Shown: in pieces, positions 8,282 through 20,983 of the stretch | How positions within the stretch are numbered: position 1 is the stretch's first letter | Layout: each line of letters opens with the position of its first letter | Origin: an uncultured Lysobacteraceae bacterium | Lineage (GTDB): Bacteria > Pseudomonadota > Gammaproteobacteria > Xanthomonadales > Xanthomonadaceae | Length of the DNA stretch: 64,000 nucleotides | Assembly (NCBI GenBank): GCA_902825775.1 | Contig: CADECF010000001.1 | Location: forward strand, 310,001 to 374,000 | Reading direction: 5' to 3' | The notes under the pieces: model-generated | Told to the model about the DNA's origin: nothing | Seen by the model: the letters and a program-made list of their open reading frames with translations, nothing else | The model's database searches: none | Program-made: the position numbers and the translations under genes

Positions 8282-9607
8282 ATGAAAGCCATCCCCAGCG
8301 CCACCGCGCTGACCCCCTTGCTGCTGTTTCTGGCGCTGTTCTTCGGCGCCGGGCTCTACTACACCGCGCACGGCGAGGCGATGGGCTTCTATCAGCTGCG
8401 CGCACCGGTGGCGATCCTGCCTGCGCTCGCACTGGCGCTGTGGATCGCGCACCGCCGCGGCGTCAAAGCCATGGACACGATGCTCGGCGGCATCGGCGAT
8501 CCCAACATCGTGCAGATGTGCCTGATCTTCCTGCTGGCGGGCGCCTTCGCCTATGTCACCAAGCTGATCGGCGCGGTCGATGCGGTCGTCTCGCTGGGCA
8601 TCGGCGCATTGCCGCCGGCGTTGATCCTGCCGGGCTTGTTCGTAGTCGCGGGCTTCCTGTCGCTAGCGATCGGCACTTCGATGGGCACCATCGCGGCGAT
8701 CGCGCCGATCGCGCTGGGCGTATCCGAGGCGTCGGGTTTGGATCGGGCGTTGGTGATCGGCGCGGTGCTCGGCGGCGCGACGTTCGGCGACAACCTCTCG
8801 GTGATCTCCGATACGGCGATCGCGGCCGCGCGCACGCAAGGCTGCAGCATGCGCGACAAGTTCCGCGAGAACGTCAAGATCGCGCTGCCTGCCGCTTTGT
8901 CGACGATCGTGGTGCTGGCCTTCGTCGGCGAAGCCTCGCCGGTCGAAACCTACGACAAGGTCTCGCCGTGGCTGGTGCTGCCTTACGTGCTGGTGCTGGC
9001 GTTGGCGGTGATCGGCTGGGATGTGCTGGTAGTGCTGACGATCGGCCTCGTTGTGGCCGGCGTGTTCGGCTTCGCGATGGCCGCGGACTTCGACACCGTC
9101 GCGTATGCCGAAGCGATCTACGACGGCTTCGAAAGCGTATTCGAGATCATGCTGCTGGCATTGCTGATCGGCGGCCTGGGTGCGCTGACCAAAGCCAGCG
9201 GCGGCTTGGACTGGATCGCCAAACAGATCGCGCGCATCGCCCGCGGCAATACCGGCCGCCGCACCGGCGAATGGAGCATCGCCGCGCTGTCCTCGGCCAC
9301 CGATGTGTTCACCGCCAACAACACCGTGGCGCTGCTGATCAGCGGCGGCCTGGCGCGCGACATCGCCGAGCGTCATGGCGTGCCGGCGGCGCGTTCGGCG
9401 AGCTTGCTCGACATCTTCGCTTGCGCCGTGCAGAGCCTGTTGCCGTATGGCGCGCAGATATTGTTGGCGGCGTCGCTGGCGCATCTGTCGCCGATGGCGC
9501 TGATCGGCAAGGCGCACTACTGCTGGTTGCTGATCGCGATCACTATCGTGTTCATGCTGTGGCCGGTGCGGCGCGCGCGCGTCGCGTCCTCATTTCCATC
9601 GCCGTAG
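8282..9607 (+). CDS. NhaC-family Na+/H+ antiporter
   Basis: About 441 residues, roughly ten to eleven membrane helices. The conserved GTSMGTIAAIAPIA and GGATFGDNLSVISDTAIAAA segments are diagnostic of the NhaC/IT-superfamily antiporters and supply the polar residues in the membrane. It should exchange cytoplasmic Na+ (or an organic cation) for H+ at the inner membrane. Start ATG 8282 follows an AAAGG sequence closely. A terminator-like hairpin lies 120 bp downstream. Confidence 0.85.
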   Translation: MKAIPSATALTPLLLFLALFFGAGLYYTAHGEAMGFYQLRAPVAILPALALALWIAHRRGVKAMDTMLGGIGDPNIVQMCLIFLLAGAFAYVTKLIGAVDAVVSLGIGALPPALILPGLFVVAGFLSLAIGTSMGTIAAIAPIALGVSEASGLDRALVIGAVLGGATFGDNLSVISDTAIAAARTQGCSMRDKFRENVKIALPAALSTIVVLAFVGEASPVETYDKVSPWLVLPYVLVLALAVIGWDVLVVLTIGLVVAGVFGFAMAADFDTVAYAEAIYDGFESVFEIMLLALLIGGLGALTKASGGLDWIAKQIARIARGNTGRRTGEWSIAALSSATDVFTANNTVALLISGGLARDIAERHGVPAARSASLLDIFACAVQSLLPYGAQILLAASLAHLSPMALIGKAHYCWLLIAITIVFMLWPVRRARVASSFPSP

Positions 9608-9726
9608 CCCGGGTAAGCGAAGCGCACCCGGGGATTTCGCCGCGACGTGATTCCCGCGTAAGCGCACCGCGCCGGGGATTCCACAGCGACGTAATCCCCG
9701 GGTGCGCTTCGCTTACCCGGGCTACG
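9605..9726. repeat. Long inverted repeat downstream of the antiporter gene
   Basis: The 30-base sequence beginning at 9605 (gtagcccgggtaagcgaag...) is repeated in inverse orientation and ends at 9726, with about 60 bp between the arms that contain a partial third copy (gcgtaagcgcacc). It would form a long stem between two convergent genes. Probably a dispersed palindromic element rather than a gene-specific signal. Confidence 0.7.
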
Positions 9727-9753
9727 AAAAAGGGCGCCAAAGCGCCCTTTTTT
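9727..9753 (+). terminator. Bidirectional intrinsic terminator
   Basis: Stem aaaagggcgc / gcgccctttt with a caaa-type loop and a following T run, and an A run on the other side. It can end transcription from both the antiporter gene (plus) and the BI-1 family gene (minus), whose stop codon is 19 bp away. Confidence 0.85.
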
Positions 9754-9771
9754 GTGTGCTTGCAGATCAAA

Positions 9772-10527
9772 TCAGCGCGATTGCAGCTTCGACAGCAGCC
9801 GCAGGAATTCGATGTACAGCCACACCAGCGTGACCATCAGGCCGAACGCGCCGTACCACTCCATGTACTTGGGCGCGCCTTGCTCGACGCCGTTTTCGAT
9901 GAAGTCGAAATCCAGCACCAGGTTCAGCGCCGCGATCACCACCACGAACAGGCTGAAGGCGATGCCGACAAGACCGTTCTCATGGATCATCGGGATATTG
10001 ATGCCGAAGAAGCCCAACACGATCGTCGCCAGATAGACCAGGAAGATGCCGCCCGTCGCCGCGACCACGCCCAGCTTGAAATTCTCGGTGGCCTTGATCA
10101 GGCCCGAGCGGTAGGCGAACAGCAACGCGAACAGCGTGCCGAAGGTCAGCAGCACCGCCTGGAACACGATGCCGGGGAAACGCAGCTCGAACATCGCCGA
10201 GATCGCGCCCAGGAAGAAGCCCTCCACCAGCGCATACATCGGCGCGGTGATCGGCGCCCAGGTCTTCTTGAAAGTGGTGATCAGCGCCAGGATCAGGCCG
10301 CCGATCGCGCCGCCCCAGACATACGGGCCGGCGTTGACGATGCCGGCTTCGCTGCTGACCTGGTTCCAAGCGAAGGCCGCGGTGAGCACGCACAACAGCA
10401 ACAGCACGCCGGTCTTGTTGACCGTGCCGTTCAGGGTCATCGCGCCGCCGTCGCGGGACACGACGGTACCGCTGCCGAGGTCGAGGAAGGTCGATTCTTT
10501 GAGTGCCGGATTGCCGCTGCGGATCAT
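9772..10527 (-). CDS. Bax inhibitor-1/YccA family membrane protein
   Basis: 251 residues from ATG 10527. After a soluble N-terminus (about 1-35) there are seven hydrophobic helices. The sequences 'APMYALVEGFFLGAIS', 'FRSGLIK'-like and 'FIENGVEQGAPKYMEWYGAFGLMVTLVWLYIEFLRLL' are typical of the BI-1 (UPF0005) family. Such proteins are pH-gated calcium leak channels or FtsH modulators in studied examples; the role here is unknown. Confidence 0.88.
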   Translation of the reverse strand: MIRSGNPALKESTFLDLGSGTVVSRDGGAMTLNGTVNKTGVLLLLCVLTAAFAWNQVSSEAGIVNAGPYVWGGAIGGLILALITTFKKTWAPITAPMYALVEGFFLGAISAMFELRFPGIVFQAVLLTFGTLFALLFAYRSGLIKATENFKLGVVAATGGIFLVYLATIVLGFFGINIPMIHENGLVGIAFSLFVVVIAALNLVLDFDFIENGVEQGAPKYMEWYGAFGLMVTLVWLYIEFLRLLSKLQSR

Positions 10528-10694
10528 GGGAACCCCTGTTTTCGGTAAAGGCGGCCGGCTTGGCCGCGTCGGTTCGGAGCATACACGCAGAGCAAGTCCG
10601 GATGCGCCGCGTTTGACATAGGTGGGGCCGGTTCCGAGAATAGCCAAGCCCGCAGCGCTGCGCGTTGCGGGCGCAAGAACCGACCGACCACCGG

Positions 10695-10771
10695 CGGGGT
10701 ATAGCGCAGTCTGGTAGCGCGCCTGCTTTGGGAGCAGGATGTCGGGGGTTCGAATCCCTCTACCCCGACCA
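10695..10771 (+). tRNA. tRNA-Pro(TGG)
   Basis: 77 nt including encoded CCA. Acceptor stem CGGGGTA/TACCCCG pairs fully, the T loop is GTTCGAATC, and the anticodon loop TTTGGGA gives anticodon TGG. Confidence 0.96.
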
Positions 10772-10821
10772 CCGGCCCACAAGCCCACAGGTCACTCCGT
10801 AATGCGACAATCCGGCCCCGA

Positions 10822-10898
10822 GCGCCCGTAGCTCAACCGGATAGAGCACCGGCCTTCTAAGCCGGCGGTTACAGGTTCGAGTCCTGTCGGGCGCGCCA
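10822..10898 (+). tRNA. tRNA-Arg(TCT)
   Basis: 77 nt including encoded CCA. Acceptor stem GCGCCCG/CGGGCGC, T loop GTTCGAGTC, anticodon loop CTTCTAA with anticodon TCT. It is 50 bp after tRNA-Pro and probably on the same transcript. Confidence 0.96.
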
Positions 10899-10948
10899 AA
10901 TACCGCCGTTCGCTGCCATGTAGCGGATGTGCCGCGCGAGGAAGTGGC

Positions 10949-11479
10949 ATGGCCAAGCTCGTGTTCGGAATGAACCAGTCCCTGGACGGCTACGTCGACC
11001 ATATGGCGTTCGCGCCAAGCCCTACGCTCTTCCGCCACTTCATCGAGGAAGCCCAGGCGCAGGCGGGCAGTGTCTACGGTCGCCAGATGTACGAGATCAT
11101 GCGTTACTGGGACGATGATCGGCCCGAATGGGATGCGGCGGAACATGCCTTCGCGGCGGCGTGGCGGAAGCAGCCGAAATGGGTTGTTTCGCGCTCGTTG
11201 AAATCGGTCGGCCCCAACGCCACGCTGGTTGAGGATGATCTTGAGGGCGCGATCCTCAAGCTGAAGGCCGAGCGCGATGGGGAGATCGAAGTCGCTGGCC
11301 CGGACCTGGCGCAAAGCCTCACCGAATTCGGCCTGATCGACGAGTATCGGATCTACCTGCACCCCGTCGTGCTGGGTCACGGCAAGCCCTATTTCGCCGG
11401 AGCCCGGCCGCCGCTCCGCCTTATCGCTAATGATCGGATTGGCGAAGATGTGATCAGGTTGTCCTACGTTCCTGCTTGA
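10949..11479 (+). CDS. Dihydrofolate reductase-like (RibD C-terminal family) protein
   Basis: 176 residues. Start pattern 'LVFGMNQSLDGYVD', internal 'YGRQMYEIM' and C-terminal 'EYRIYLHPVVLGHGKPYF' match the RibD C-terminal/DHFR-like fold that binds NADPH. These stand-alone proteins are usually uncharacterised reductases. ATG 10949 is preceded by GAGGAAG. Convergent with the HTH gene; lies just after two tRNA genes. Confidence 0.85.
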   Translation: MAKLVFGMNQSLDGYVDHMAFAPSPTLFRHFIEEAQAQAGSVYGRQMYEIMRYWDDDRPEWDAAEHAFAAAWRKQPKWVVSRSLKSVGPNATLVEDDLEGAILKLKAERDGEIEVAGPDLAQSLTEFGLIDEYRIYLHPVVLGHGKPYFAGARPPLRLIANDRIGEDVIRLSYVPA

Positions 11480-11495
11480 TCTCCGATTCGACGGC

Positions 11496-12074
11496 TTAAG
11501 AAACCAACCAAGCGGCTATCGCGATGCCCAGTATCCCAAGGGCAATGAGGAAGGCGTACTCGGCGGTTATTCGCCGCCACGTGCGAGGCGTCTCTGCAGA
11601 GGCGTTTTCAGCGCCGGGCCAAAGCTTGTATTTGTCCCAGAGGCGAATGGATACGGCCATCAGATAACAGCAGGCGAGCGTCACGATGGCGCCGATGCTT
11701 GCGGTTGTCCTGACGCGCTCCGATACGAGAAATGAAGCGGCGAGGGCGACTAGGGCGCATGCGATACACATCGCCTCGATGAGCAGAGCGTCCCGTCGGC
11801 TGAGGCGCGGCCCCCCGAACCAAAGTCGGTCGTTTAAAAGCCTTACCCATCTGGGAATTTCGATGAATTCGTCGGTGGACTTGTTCACGGCATAAAACTC
11901 CCGCTCCAGTTGATCGGCGTCGATTTGGAATGCGGTGGCCAAAGCCCGGAGCGAGGCATAGCTGACGCGATGTCCCACTTCCAAGCGCTGCACCGTCCTC
12001 AAACTCAGGCCGCTCATTTCGGCGACCCGTTCTTGGGAAAGGAGTTTCCGCTCTCTCCACGTTCTAAAGGACAT
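11496..12074 (-). CDS. XRE-type HTH regulator with C-terminal membrane segments
   Basis: 192 residues from ATG 12074. Residues about 3-58 form an XRE/Cro helix-turn-helix (WRERKLLSQERVAEMSGLS, LRTVQRLEVGHRVSYASLRAL). After a linker, three hydrophobic helices follow (about 95-115, 123-142, 170-190). A DNA-binding domain tethered to the membrane suggests a one-component sensor; ligand and targets unknown. The open frame continues upstream without a better start. Confidence 0.75.
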   Translation of the reverse strand: MSFRTWRERKLLSQERVAEMSGLSLRTVQRLEVGHRVSYASLRALATAFQIDADQLEREFYAVNKSTDEFIEIPRWVRLLNDRLWFGGPRLSRRDALLIEAMCIACALVALAASFLVSERVRTTASIGAIVTLACCYLMAVSIRLWDKYKLWPGAENASAETPRTWRRITAEYAFLIALGILGIAIAAWLVS

Positions 12075-12257
12075 CTCGGTCTCCAGCCGCCGTTCGCGAC
12101 AAAGTAGCCGGGGCGCGGCCTGTCGGTGACGCCAATCGCCCGCCATATTGCCGCCAGCGCTGCCTTTCTTGGAGGGGACGCGCTGCCGGTTCGGGGTGTC
12201 GGCGGGGTGGGGCGCCAAGGTATTGCGCACGGCGCCTGAGCGGCCGGGTCGGCCCGC

Positions 12258-12287
12258 TTAATATTTGGCGATCGCCTGGGCTACAAT
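12258..12287 (+). promoter_or_regulatory. Possible promoter of the tRNA-His gene
   Basis: TTAATA (12258-12263), 18-bp spacer, then TACAAT (12282-12287), ending 11 bp before the tRNA 5' end. The -10 is good, the -35 weak. The preceding interval from 12075 holds nothing else recognisable. Confidence 0.5.
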
Positions 12288-12298
12288 GCGCGGCCTAC

Positions 12299-12376
<78 letters not shown>

Positions 12377-12402
12377 TCTCTCGGGCGAGCAGGTTTGCAG
12401 CA

Positions 12403-12446
12403 GCCCGCCCTCTCCCTTAGCCCTCTCCCGCAAGCGGGAGAGGGGA
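12403..12446. repeat. Palindromic repeat between tRNA-His and tRNA-Lys
   Basis: The hairpin ccctctcccg-caag-cgggagaggg (12421-12444) is preceded by a second ccctctccc. It is a short relative of the longer elements at 15.1 and 17.3 kb. It may also help terminate the tRNA-His transcript. Confidence 0.6.
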
Positions 12447-12490
12447 TGTGATTGTCGCGCTGCGCGCGACTGCGTTATCATTTTAAAGCG

Positions 12491-12566
12491 GGGCCGTTAG
12501 CTCAGTTGGTAGAGCAGTTGACTCTTAATCAATAGGTCCAAGGTTCGAATCCTTGACGGCCCACCA
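12491..12566 (+). tRNA. tRNA-Lys(CTT)
   Basis: 76 nt with encoded CCA. Acceptor GGGCCGT/ACGGCCC, anticodon loop CTCTTAA giving CTT, T loop GTTCGAATC. Confidence 0.96.
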
Positions 12567-12571
12567 ATCTC

Positions 12572-12603
12572 AAAAAGCGCCTGGCGACCCCAGGCGCTTT
12601 TTT
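12572..12603 (+). terminator. Intrinsic terminator after tRNA-Lys
   Basis: 11-bp stem AAAGCGCCTGG / CCAGGCGCTTT with a 5-nt loop followed by T's, 8 bp after the tRNA 3' end. Confidence 0.88.
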
Positions 12604-12666
12604 GTTGCCGGGGCGGGGATCGCCTAAGATGCCGCCGAGCCAGCCGGGCTGCCCCGGCCGGCCGTT

Positions 12667-12751
12667 GCGAAAGTGGCGGAATTGGTAGACGCCCTGGTTT
12701 TAGGTACCAGTGCCGCAAGGCGTGCGGGTTCGAGTCCCGCCTTTCGCACCA
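12667..12751 (+). tRNA. tRNA-Leu(TAG)
   Basis: 85 nt with a long variable arm and encoded CCA. Acceptor GCGAAAG/CTTTCGC, anticodon stem CTGGT/ACCAG with loop TTTAGGT giving TAG. Ends 179 bp before trigger factor. Confidence 0.95.
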
Positions 12752-12930
12752 CCTCCGGGCCGCCGGCAGGCCCCTGGCCCCATAAAAAGTGGCGGCAAGC
12801 CGCATCTTCGGCCAAAATAATCCGTTCGATTGGACCGGATTGGGGCGCCATGGCCAGAAGCCGGCGCAGGCCCGGTCCAAACCCCCAACATCGCGTCACG
12901 GGTCAGAGCCCCGTGGCGGCAGGAGCGCAC

Positions 12931-14223
12931 ATGCAGGTCTCGGTCGAAACCATTGGCAACCACGAACGTCGCATCACCTTCCGCCTGCCGGCGGACAGCG
13001 TCGATAACCAGGTCGGCGGCCGCCTGCGCGAAATCGCACGCAGCGCGCGGATCAAGGGTTTCCGCCCCGGCAAGGTGCCGGCCAAGGTGATCGAGCAGCG
13101 CTACGGCCAGCAGGTCCGCGCCGAAGTGCTGGACGACCTGCTGCGCAGCGGCTTCGACAACGCCGTGCGCAACGAGTCGTTCCGCATCGCCGGCAACCCG
13201 CAGATCGTGCCCAACAACGAAGCTGCCGAGGGCGAGCTGGAATACGTGGCCACGTTCGAGGTGGTGCCCGACTTCGGCGAGATCGACGTCGCCAAGCTGG
13301 AAGTGGTCCGTCACACCTCCGAGGTCGAGGACGCCGATATCGATCGCATGATCGAGAACCTGCGCCTGCAGCGCCGCGAGTGGCTCCCGGTCGACCGTCC
13401 CGCGAAGGAAGGCGACCTGGTCGAGCTGGAGATGTGGTCCGAAGCCGACGGCGTGCGCCTGCCCGCCGAGGGCGTCGAGAAGGGCAGTACCGTGCTCGGC
13501 TCGGGGATGATGTTCGGCGGCCTGGAATCGGCGCTGCCGGGCCTGAGCAAGGGCGAGCAGAAGACCGCTGACGTCGACTTCCCGGCCGATTGGCCGGTGC
13601 CGCCGCTGGCCGGCAAGACCGCGCAGATGCACGTGACCGTGCTGAACGTGTCCGAAGCCAAGCTGCCGGAAGTGGATCAGGCCTTTATCCGCAGCTTCGG
13701 CGTGAAGAGCGGCGAGATGGACCGGTTCCGTTCCGACATCCGCAGCAACCTCGAGCGCGAGCTGAAGGGCGCGCTGATGAACCGCCTGCGCCGCGAAGTG
13801 GGCGAGCAACTGGTCGCCGCCTACGCGCATGTCGAAATGCCGCCGCGGTTGGTCGAGAACGAGGCCCGCGCCATGGCCGCCAGCGCAGCCCAGCAGGCGG
13901 CGCAACAGGGCCAGCGCATCGATCAGGCCTCCGGCCCGTACATGGAAGCCGCACGCAAGCGCGTGCTGGTCGGCTTGCTGGTGGGCGAGATCGCGCGCCG
14001 CAACGAGTTGCGCCTGGAGCCGCGTCGCGTCAACGAGACGCTGCGCCTGATCGCCTCCACGTACGAGGAACCGGAACAGGTGATCGAGCTGTACCGCAAC
14101 GACGCGCAGCTGATGAACGGGCTGCAGACGCGGGTGATGGAGGAGCAGGTGATCGACTGGATCGCCGAACGCGCCCACCATACCGAGCAGGCGCTGTCGT
14201 TCAGCGACGCGATTCGGCAGTAA
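12931..14223 (+). CDS. tig: Trigger factor
   Basis: 430 residues. The N-terminal ribosome-binding domain carries the GFRPGKVP signature (here [19 protein letters not shown], about residues 44-62), then an FKBP-type PPIase domain (about 150-240) and a helical C-terminal chaperone domain. It binds ribosomes near the exit tunnel and folds nascent chains. ATG 12931 has AGGAG 6 nt upstream. It heads the tig-clpP-clpX-lon proteostasis block. Confidence 0.96.
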   Translation: MQVSVETIGNHERRITFRLPADSVDNQVGGRLREIARSARIKGFRPGKVPAKVIEQRYGQQVRAEVLDDLLRSGFDNAVRNESFRIAGNPQIVPNNEAAEGELEYVATFEVVPDFGEIDVAKLEVVRHTSEVEDADIDRMIENLRLQRREWLPVDRPAKEGDLVELEMWSEADGVRLPAEGVEKGSTVLGSGMMFGGLESALPGLSKGEQKTADVDFPADWPVPPLAGKTAQMHVTVLNVSEAKLPEVDQAFIRSFGVKSGEMDRFRSDIRSNLERELKGALMNRLRREVGEQLVAAYAHVEMPPRLVENEARAMAASAAQQAAQQGQRIDQASGPYMEAARKRVLVGLLVGEIARRNELRLEPRRVNETLRLIASTYEEPEQVIELYRNDAQLMNGLQTRVMEEQVIDWIAERAHHTEQALSFSDAIRQ

Positions 14224-14245
14224 GCCCCTCGAAAACATCAACACC

Positions 14246-14313
14246 TGTCATCCCGAGCGCAGCGAGGGATCTGCTCCGAGCCAAGCAGATCCCTCGCTAC
14301 GCTCGGGATGACG
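14246..14313. repeat. Palindromic element after tig
   Basis: The arm gtcatcccgagcgcagcga (continuing to agcaga-type sequence) is repeated inversely and ends in gctcgggatgac, with an 8-base loop. It would form a stem of about 28 bp and may act as tig terminator. It belongs with the gtcatccc-ended elements at 23.0-23.2 and 36.3 kb. Confidence 0.7.
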
Positions 14314-14453
14314 TTTTTGGGGTGTCGTTTTTGGGACAGTCGTTTCGGCTGTCCGCAGCCGCAGGGCCAGTGCCGACCTCCGCCACTTGCGCTCGGGCCG
14401 CTCCGGCCCCAACTTGAGCGCATCTTCCTGTTCTTTCGCCTGGGTGCGACGCA

Positions 14454-15080
14454 ATGGACAATCGAATCAAAGCCCTGAACCTGGTGCCGATGGTGGTCGA
14501 ACAGACCAGCCGCGGCGAGCGCGCCTACGACATCTATTCGCGCCTGCTGAAGGAACGCGTGATCTTCCTGGTCGGCGGCATCGACGACCATATGGCCAAT
14601 GTGATCGTCGCCCAGCTGCTGTTCCTGGAAGCCGACAATCCCGAGAAGGAAATCAGCCTGTACATCAACTCGCCGGGCGGCATCGTCACCGCCGGCATGG
14701 CGATCTACGACACCATGCAGTTCATCAAGCCCGACGTCAGCACGATGTGCATCGGCCAGGCCGCCAGCATGGCCGCCACGCTGCTCGCCGCCGGCACCAA
14801 GGGCAAGCGTTACGCGCTGCCCAATTCGAGAGTGATGATCCACCAGCCGCTGGGCGGCTTCCAGGGCCAGGCGACCGACATCGACATCCATGCGCGCGAA
14901 ATCCTGAGCATGCGCCAGCGCCTCAACGAGATCCTGGCCAAGCACACCGGCCAGGCGCTGGAGACCATCGCCCACGACACCGAGCGCGACAACTTCAAGA
15001 GCGCCGAAGCAGCGCGCGAGTACGGACTGATCGACCAGGTGCTGGAGCGCCGCGCCGAAGAGACCATCCAGCCCGCATGA
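14454..15080 (+). CDS. clpP: ATP-dependent Clp protease proteolytic subunit, first paralogue
   Basis: 208 residues, a full ClpP. Catalytic Ser105 ([10 protein letters not shown]), His130 (VMIHQP) and Asp179 (TERDNF) are all present. ClpP forms a tetradecamer that degrades substrates unfolded by ClpX or ClpA. The segment around the active site ([18 protein letters not shown]) is closest to the classical enterobacterial enzyme. A second clpP follows after 169 bp containing a repeat. No heat-shock promoter is evident upstream. Confidence 0.94.
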   Translation: MDNRIKALNLVPMVVEQTSRGERAYDIYSRLLKERVIFLVGGIDDHMANVIVAQLLFLEADNPEKEISLYINSPGGIVTAGMAIYDTMQFIKPDVSTMCIGQAASMAATLLAAGTKGKRYALPNSRVMIHQPLGGFQGQATDIDIHAREILSMRQRLNEILAKHTGQALETIAHDTERDNFKSAEAAREYGLIDQVLERRAEETIQPA

Positions 15081-15087
15081 TCATTTT

Positions 15088-15228
15088 GAGCCCTTCTCCC
15101 ACCGGGAGATGGGTTGGGGTGAGGGTACGGCGAAGCGATAAGTGTCCGAACAGCATCGCAATCATCGAGACCTCCACTTCGCCGTACTCTCATCCGCCCT
15201 TCGGGCACCTTCTCCCGGAGGGAGAAGG
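15088..15228. repeat. Dispersed palindromic element, copy between the two clpP genes
   Basis: Left part reads gagcccttctcccaccggg and continues through gggttggggtgaggg and cggcgaagcg; the right part reads catccgcccttcgggcacc and ends ggagaagg. The same left and right parts occur downstream of clpX (17,295-17,462) with a different centre. It is an intergenic element, not coding. Confidence 0.75.
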
Positions 15229-15249
15229 AAAAGAAAACAAGAGCAACGA

Positions 15250-15885
15250 ATGACCGACACGAACGACCGCACCACCGCTTTGAACCTGGTCCCGATGGTG
15301 GTCGAACAGACCAGCCGCGGCGAGCGCAGCTACGACATCTATTCGCGGCTGTTGAAGGAGCGGGTGATCTTCCTCGTCGGCGAAATCGACGATTACGTGG
15401 CCAATGTCGTGATCGCGCAGATGCTGTTCCTGGAATCGGAGAATCCGGAAAAAGACATCAGCCTGTACATCAACTCGCCCGGCGGCGTGGTCACCGCGGG
15501 CCTGGCGATGTACGACACCATGCAGTACATCCGGCCCGACGTGAGCACGATCTGCATCGGCCAAGCCTCCAGCGCCGGTTCGCTGCTGCTGATGGCCGGG
15601 GCCAAGGGCAAGCGCTACGCGCTGCCCAACTCGCGGGTGATGATCCACCAGCCCTCGGGCGGCATGCGCGGCCAGGCGACGGACATCGAAATCCACGCGC
15701 GCGAGATCCTGTACCTGCGCCAGCGCCTGAATCAAATCTACGCCGACCACACCGGCCAGCCGCTGGAGCAGATCGAGCGCGACATGGAGCGCGACCGGTT
15801 CATGAGCTCGGCCCAGGCCCAGGAATACGGCCTGATCGACCATGTGCTGGACCGCCGCAGCGACGACTCGATCCAGGCCGCCTGA
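15250..15885 (+). CDS. clpP: ATP-dependent Clp protease proteolytic subunit, second paralogue
   Basis: 211 residues, complete, with Ser108 ([10 protein letters not shown]), His133 and Asp182. It is clearly homologous along its whole length to the preceding clpP, sharing nearly the same N-terminal 45 residues, but diverges near the active site ([13 protein letters not shown] versus [13 protein letters not shown]) and at QPSGGMRGQ. Both genes look functional. Start ATG 15250; the frame upstream runs into the repeat element. The clpX gene follows 120 bp later. Confidence 0.94.
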   Translation: MTDTNDRTTALNLVPMVVEQTSRGERSYDIYSRLLKERVIFLVGEIDDYVANVVIAQMLFLESENPEKDISLYINSPGGVVTAGLAMYDTMQYIRPDVSTICIGQASSAGSLLLMAGAKGKRYALPNSRVMIHQPSGGMRGQATDIEIHAREILYLRQRLNQIYADHTGQPLEQIERDMERDRFMSSAQAQEYGLIDHVLDRRSDDSIQAA

Positions 15886-16005
15886 GACGCGTTCCGGGCC
15901 GTCCGCGGCCCGCGCCGGGCTTCACTTTCCGCCGGATGGGCGCAAGCCGCCCGTCCGGTGCTATTCTCGGACCGTATAAGTTATGAATGATTGGGCGATA
16001 GGGGC

Positions 16006-17292
<1,287 letters not shown>

Positions 17293-17294
17293 TT

Positions 17295-17462
17295 GAGCCC
17301 CTCTCCCACCGGGAGAGGGGTTGGGGTGAGGGTCCGGCGAAGCGAGAATTTCGAAGTTTGCGATAGAACGCATCGGCTGATGCTCGATGCTGCATCGGGT
17401 CGTATTTCGCTTCGCCGAACCCTCATCCGCCCTTCGGGCACCTTCTCCCGCAGGGAGAAGGG
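17295..17462. repeat. Dispersed palindromic element, copy between clpX and lon
   Basis: Left part gagcccctctcccaccggg, then gggttggggtgaggg and cggcgaagcg; right part cgcttcgccgaaccctcat and cccttcgggcacc, ending in ggagaagg. Same ends and orientation as the copy between the clpP genes; the centre differs. The rest of the clpX-lon gap (to 17,645) holds the lon promoter. Confidence 0.75.
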
Positions 17463-17565
17463 GTAAAGCTGGCCGTCCAGCGCAACACTAGGTTGCGAAT
17501 ATTCCGCAAGCGCCTGATCCGTAAGGCTTCCAGCGTTACATGTCCGTTTCGGGCAACCGATGGTG

Positions 17566-17594
17566 CTTGCATCCCTCCGGCGCCAACCCCATAA
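17566..17594 (+). promoter_or_regulatory. Sigma-32 (heat-shock) promoter of lon
   Basis: CTTGCAT at 17566-17572 and CCCCATAA at 17587-17594 with a 14-bp spacer match the sigma-32 consensus (CTTGAAA, 13-17 bp, CCCCATNT). The -10 ends 51 bp before the lon ATG. Heat induction of lon is inferred. Confidence 0.7.
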
Positions 17595-17645
17595 ATCGAC
17601 CCATGGCGGCCAGGCTGGCCGCGAACGTATTCATCTGGAGTCCGC

Positions 17646-20081
<2,436 letters not shown>

Positions 20082-20139
20082 AGCGGGATCGCGAATCGCG
20101 GAAAACCGCTAAAAACCGCGCCATTTTCGGCTTTTCGTG

Positions 20140-20168
20140 TTGCACGGCCAAAATGGCGCTGGTATAAC
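20140..20168 (+). promoter_or_regulatory. Sigma-70 promoter of hupB
   Basis: TTGCAC (20140-20145), exactly 17 bp, TATAAC (20163-20168). The -35 lies in the loop of an inverted repeat (cgccatttt ... aaaatggcg) that may also end the lon transcript. It leaves a leader of about 120 nt before hupB. Confidence 0.75.
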
Positions 20169-20294
20169 GACGGCAACCGCGAGCCGCGCATTCCTGCGGC
20201 ATCGAGGCACGTCCGACCGGGCGCATCTGCGGAACCCGCAGCGGGGGACCCGGTCATCTCATCCAGCGGTGCTATCCGCATAGGGAGTCCAAGA

Positions 20295-20567
20295 ATGAAT
20301 AAAAGCGAATTGGTCGACGCCGTGTCCAGCGATTCCGATCTGTCCAAGGCCGACGCCGGCCGTGCCGTCGACGCCGTCATCGGCGCGATCACCAAGGCGT
20401 TGAAGAGCGGCCAGGACGTCACGCTGGTCGGCTTCGGCACGTTCACCGTGCGGACGCGCGGAGCGCGTACCGGCCGCAATCCCCGCACCAACGAGACCAT
20501 CAATATCCCGGCCTCGAAAAATCCTGCGTTCAAGGCTGGCAAGGCCCTGAAGGATGCCGTAAACTAG
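20295..20567 (+). CDS. hupB: DNA-binding protein HU
   Basis: 90 residues of the HU/IHF family: [10 protein letters not shown] start, beta-arm signature region '[20 protein letters not shown]' and C-terminal '[15 protein letters not shown]'. Dimeric nucleoid protein that bends DNA. Located after lon as in many gammaproteobacteria. AGGGAG lies 7 nt before the start. Confidence 0.97.
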   Translation: MNKSELVDAVSSDSDLSKADAGRAVDAVIGAITKALKSGQDVTLVGFGTFTVRTRGARTGRNPRTNETINIPASKNPAFKAGKALKDAVN

Positions 20568-20608
20568 TCGGCTCGCGGCGGGGGCTTTGGCGCCCGTCAG
20601 GAGCACTA

Positions 20609-20683
20609 GGGTGCTTAGCTCAGCGGTAGAGCGTCTCCTTTACACGGAGAGGGTCGGGGGTTCGAAACCCTCAGCACCCACCA
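20609..20683 (+). tRNA. tRNA-Val(TAC)
   Basis: 75 nt with encoded CCA. Acceptor GGGTGCT/AGCACCC, anticodon stem TCTCC/GGAGA and loop TTTACAC giving TAC. Confidence 0.96.
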
Positions 20684-20760
20684 AATAAGGTGGTTCTCTA
20701 CCGAGGAAATACCGGATTTTCCGGGTTTCCTAGAGCGGCGAGCAAGGTTTTACGAACAGC

Positions 20761-20837
20761 GGAGTGGTAGTTCAGTCGGTTAGAATGCTGGCCTGTCACG
20801 CCGGAGGTCGCGGGTTCGAGTCCCGTCCACTCCGCCA
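20761..20837 (+). tRNA. tRNA-Asp(GTC)
   Basis: 77 nt with encoded CCA. Acceptor GGAGTGG/CCACTCC, anticodon loop CTGTCAC giving GTC, T loop GTTCGAGTC. Confidence 0.96.
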
Positions 20838-20846
20838 GTACACCCG

Positions 20847-20877
20847 AAGGCGCCCGCAAGGGCGCTTTCGCTTTTTT
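20847..20877 (+). terminator. Intrinsic terminator after tRNA-Asp
   Basis: GCGCCC-gcaa-GGGCGC stem extended by A-T pairs, then a run of six T's. Ends the tRNA-Val/tRNA-Asp transcript. Confidence 0.82.
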
Positions 20878-20983
20878 GCGGCCCCGTTCGCCTGTTTATT
20901 TGGCCGCGTTCGGCTCTCGGGCCGCCTTGCCGCACGCAGAAGCGCGTTAAACTGCGCGGCTACGTAACGGCCCGAAATCGCCC

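Noticed and set aside
12667-12930. Upstream extension of trigger factor through tRNA-Leu
   Set aside because: The frame is open but passes through the tRNA gene; ATG 12931 has a strong ribosome site and the family N-terminus.
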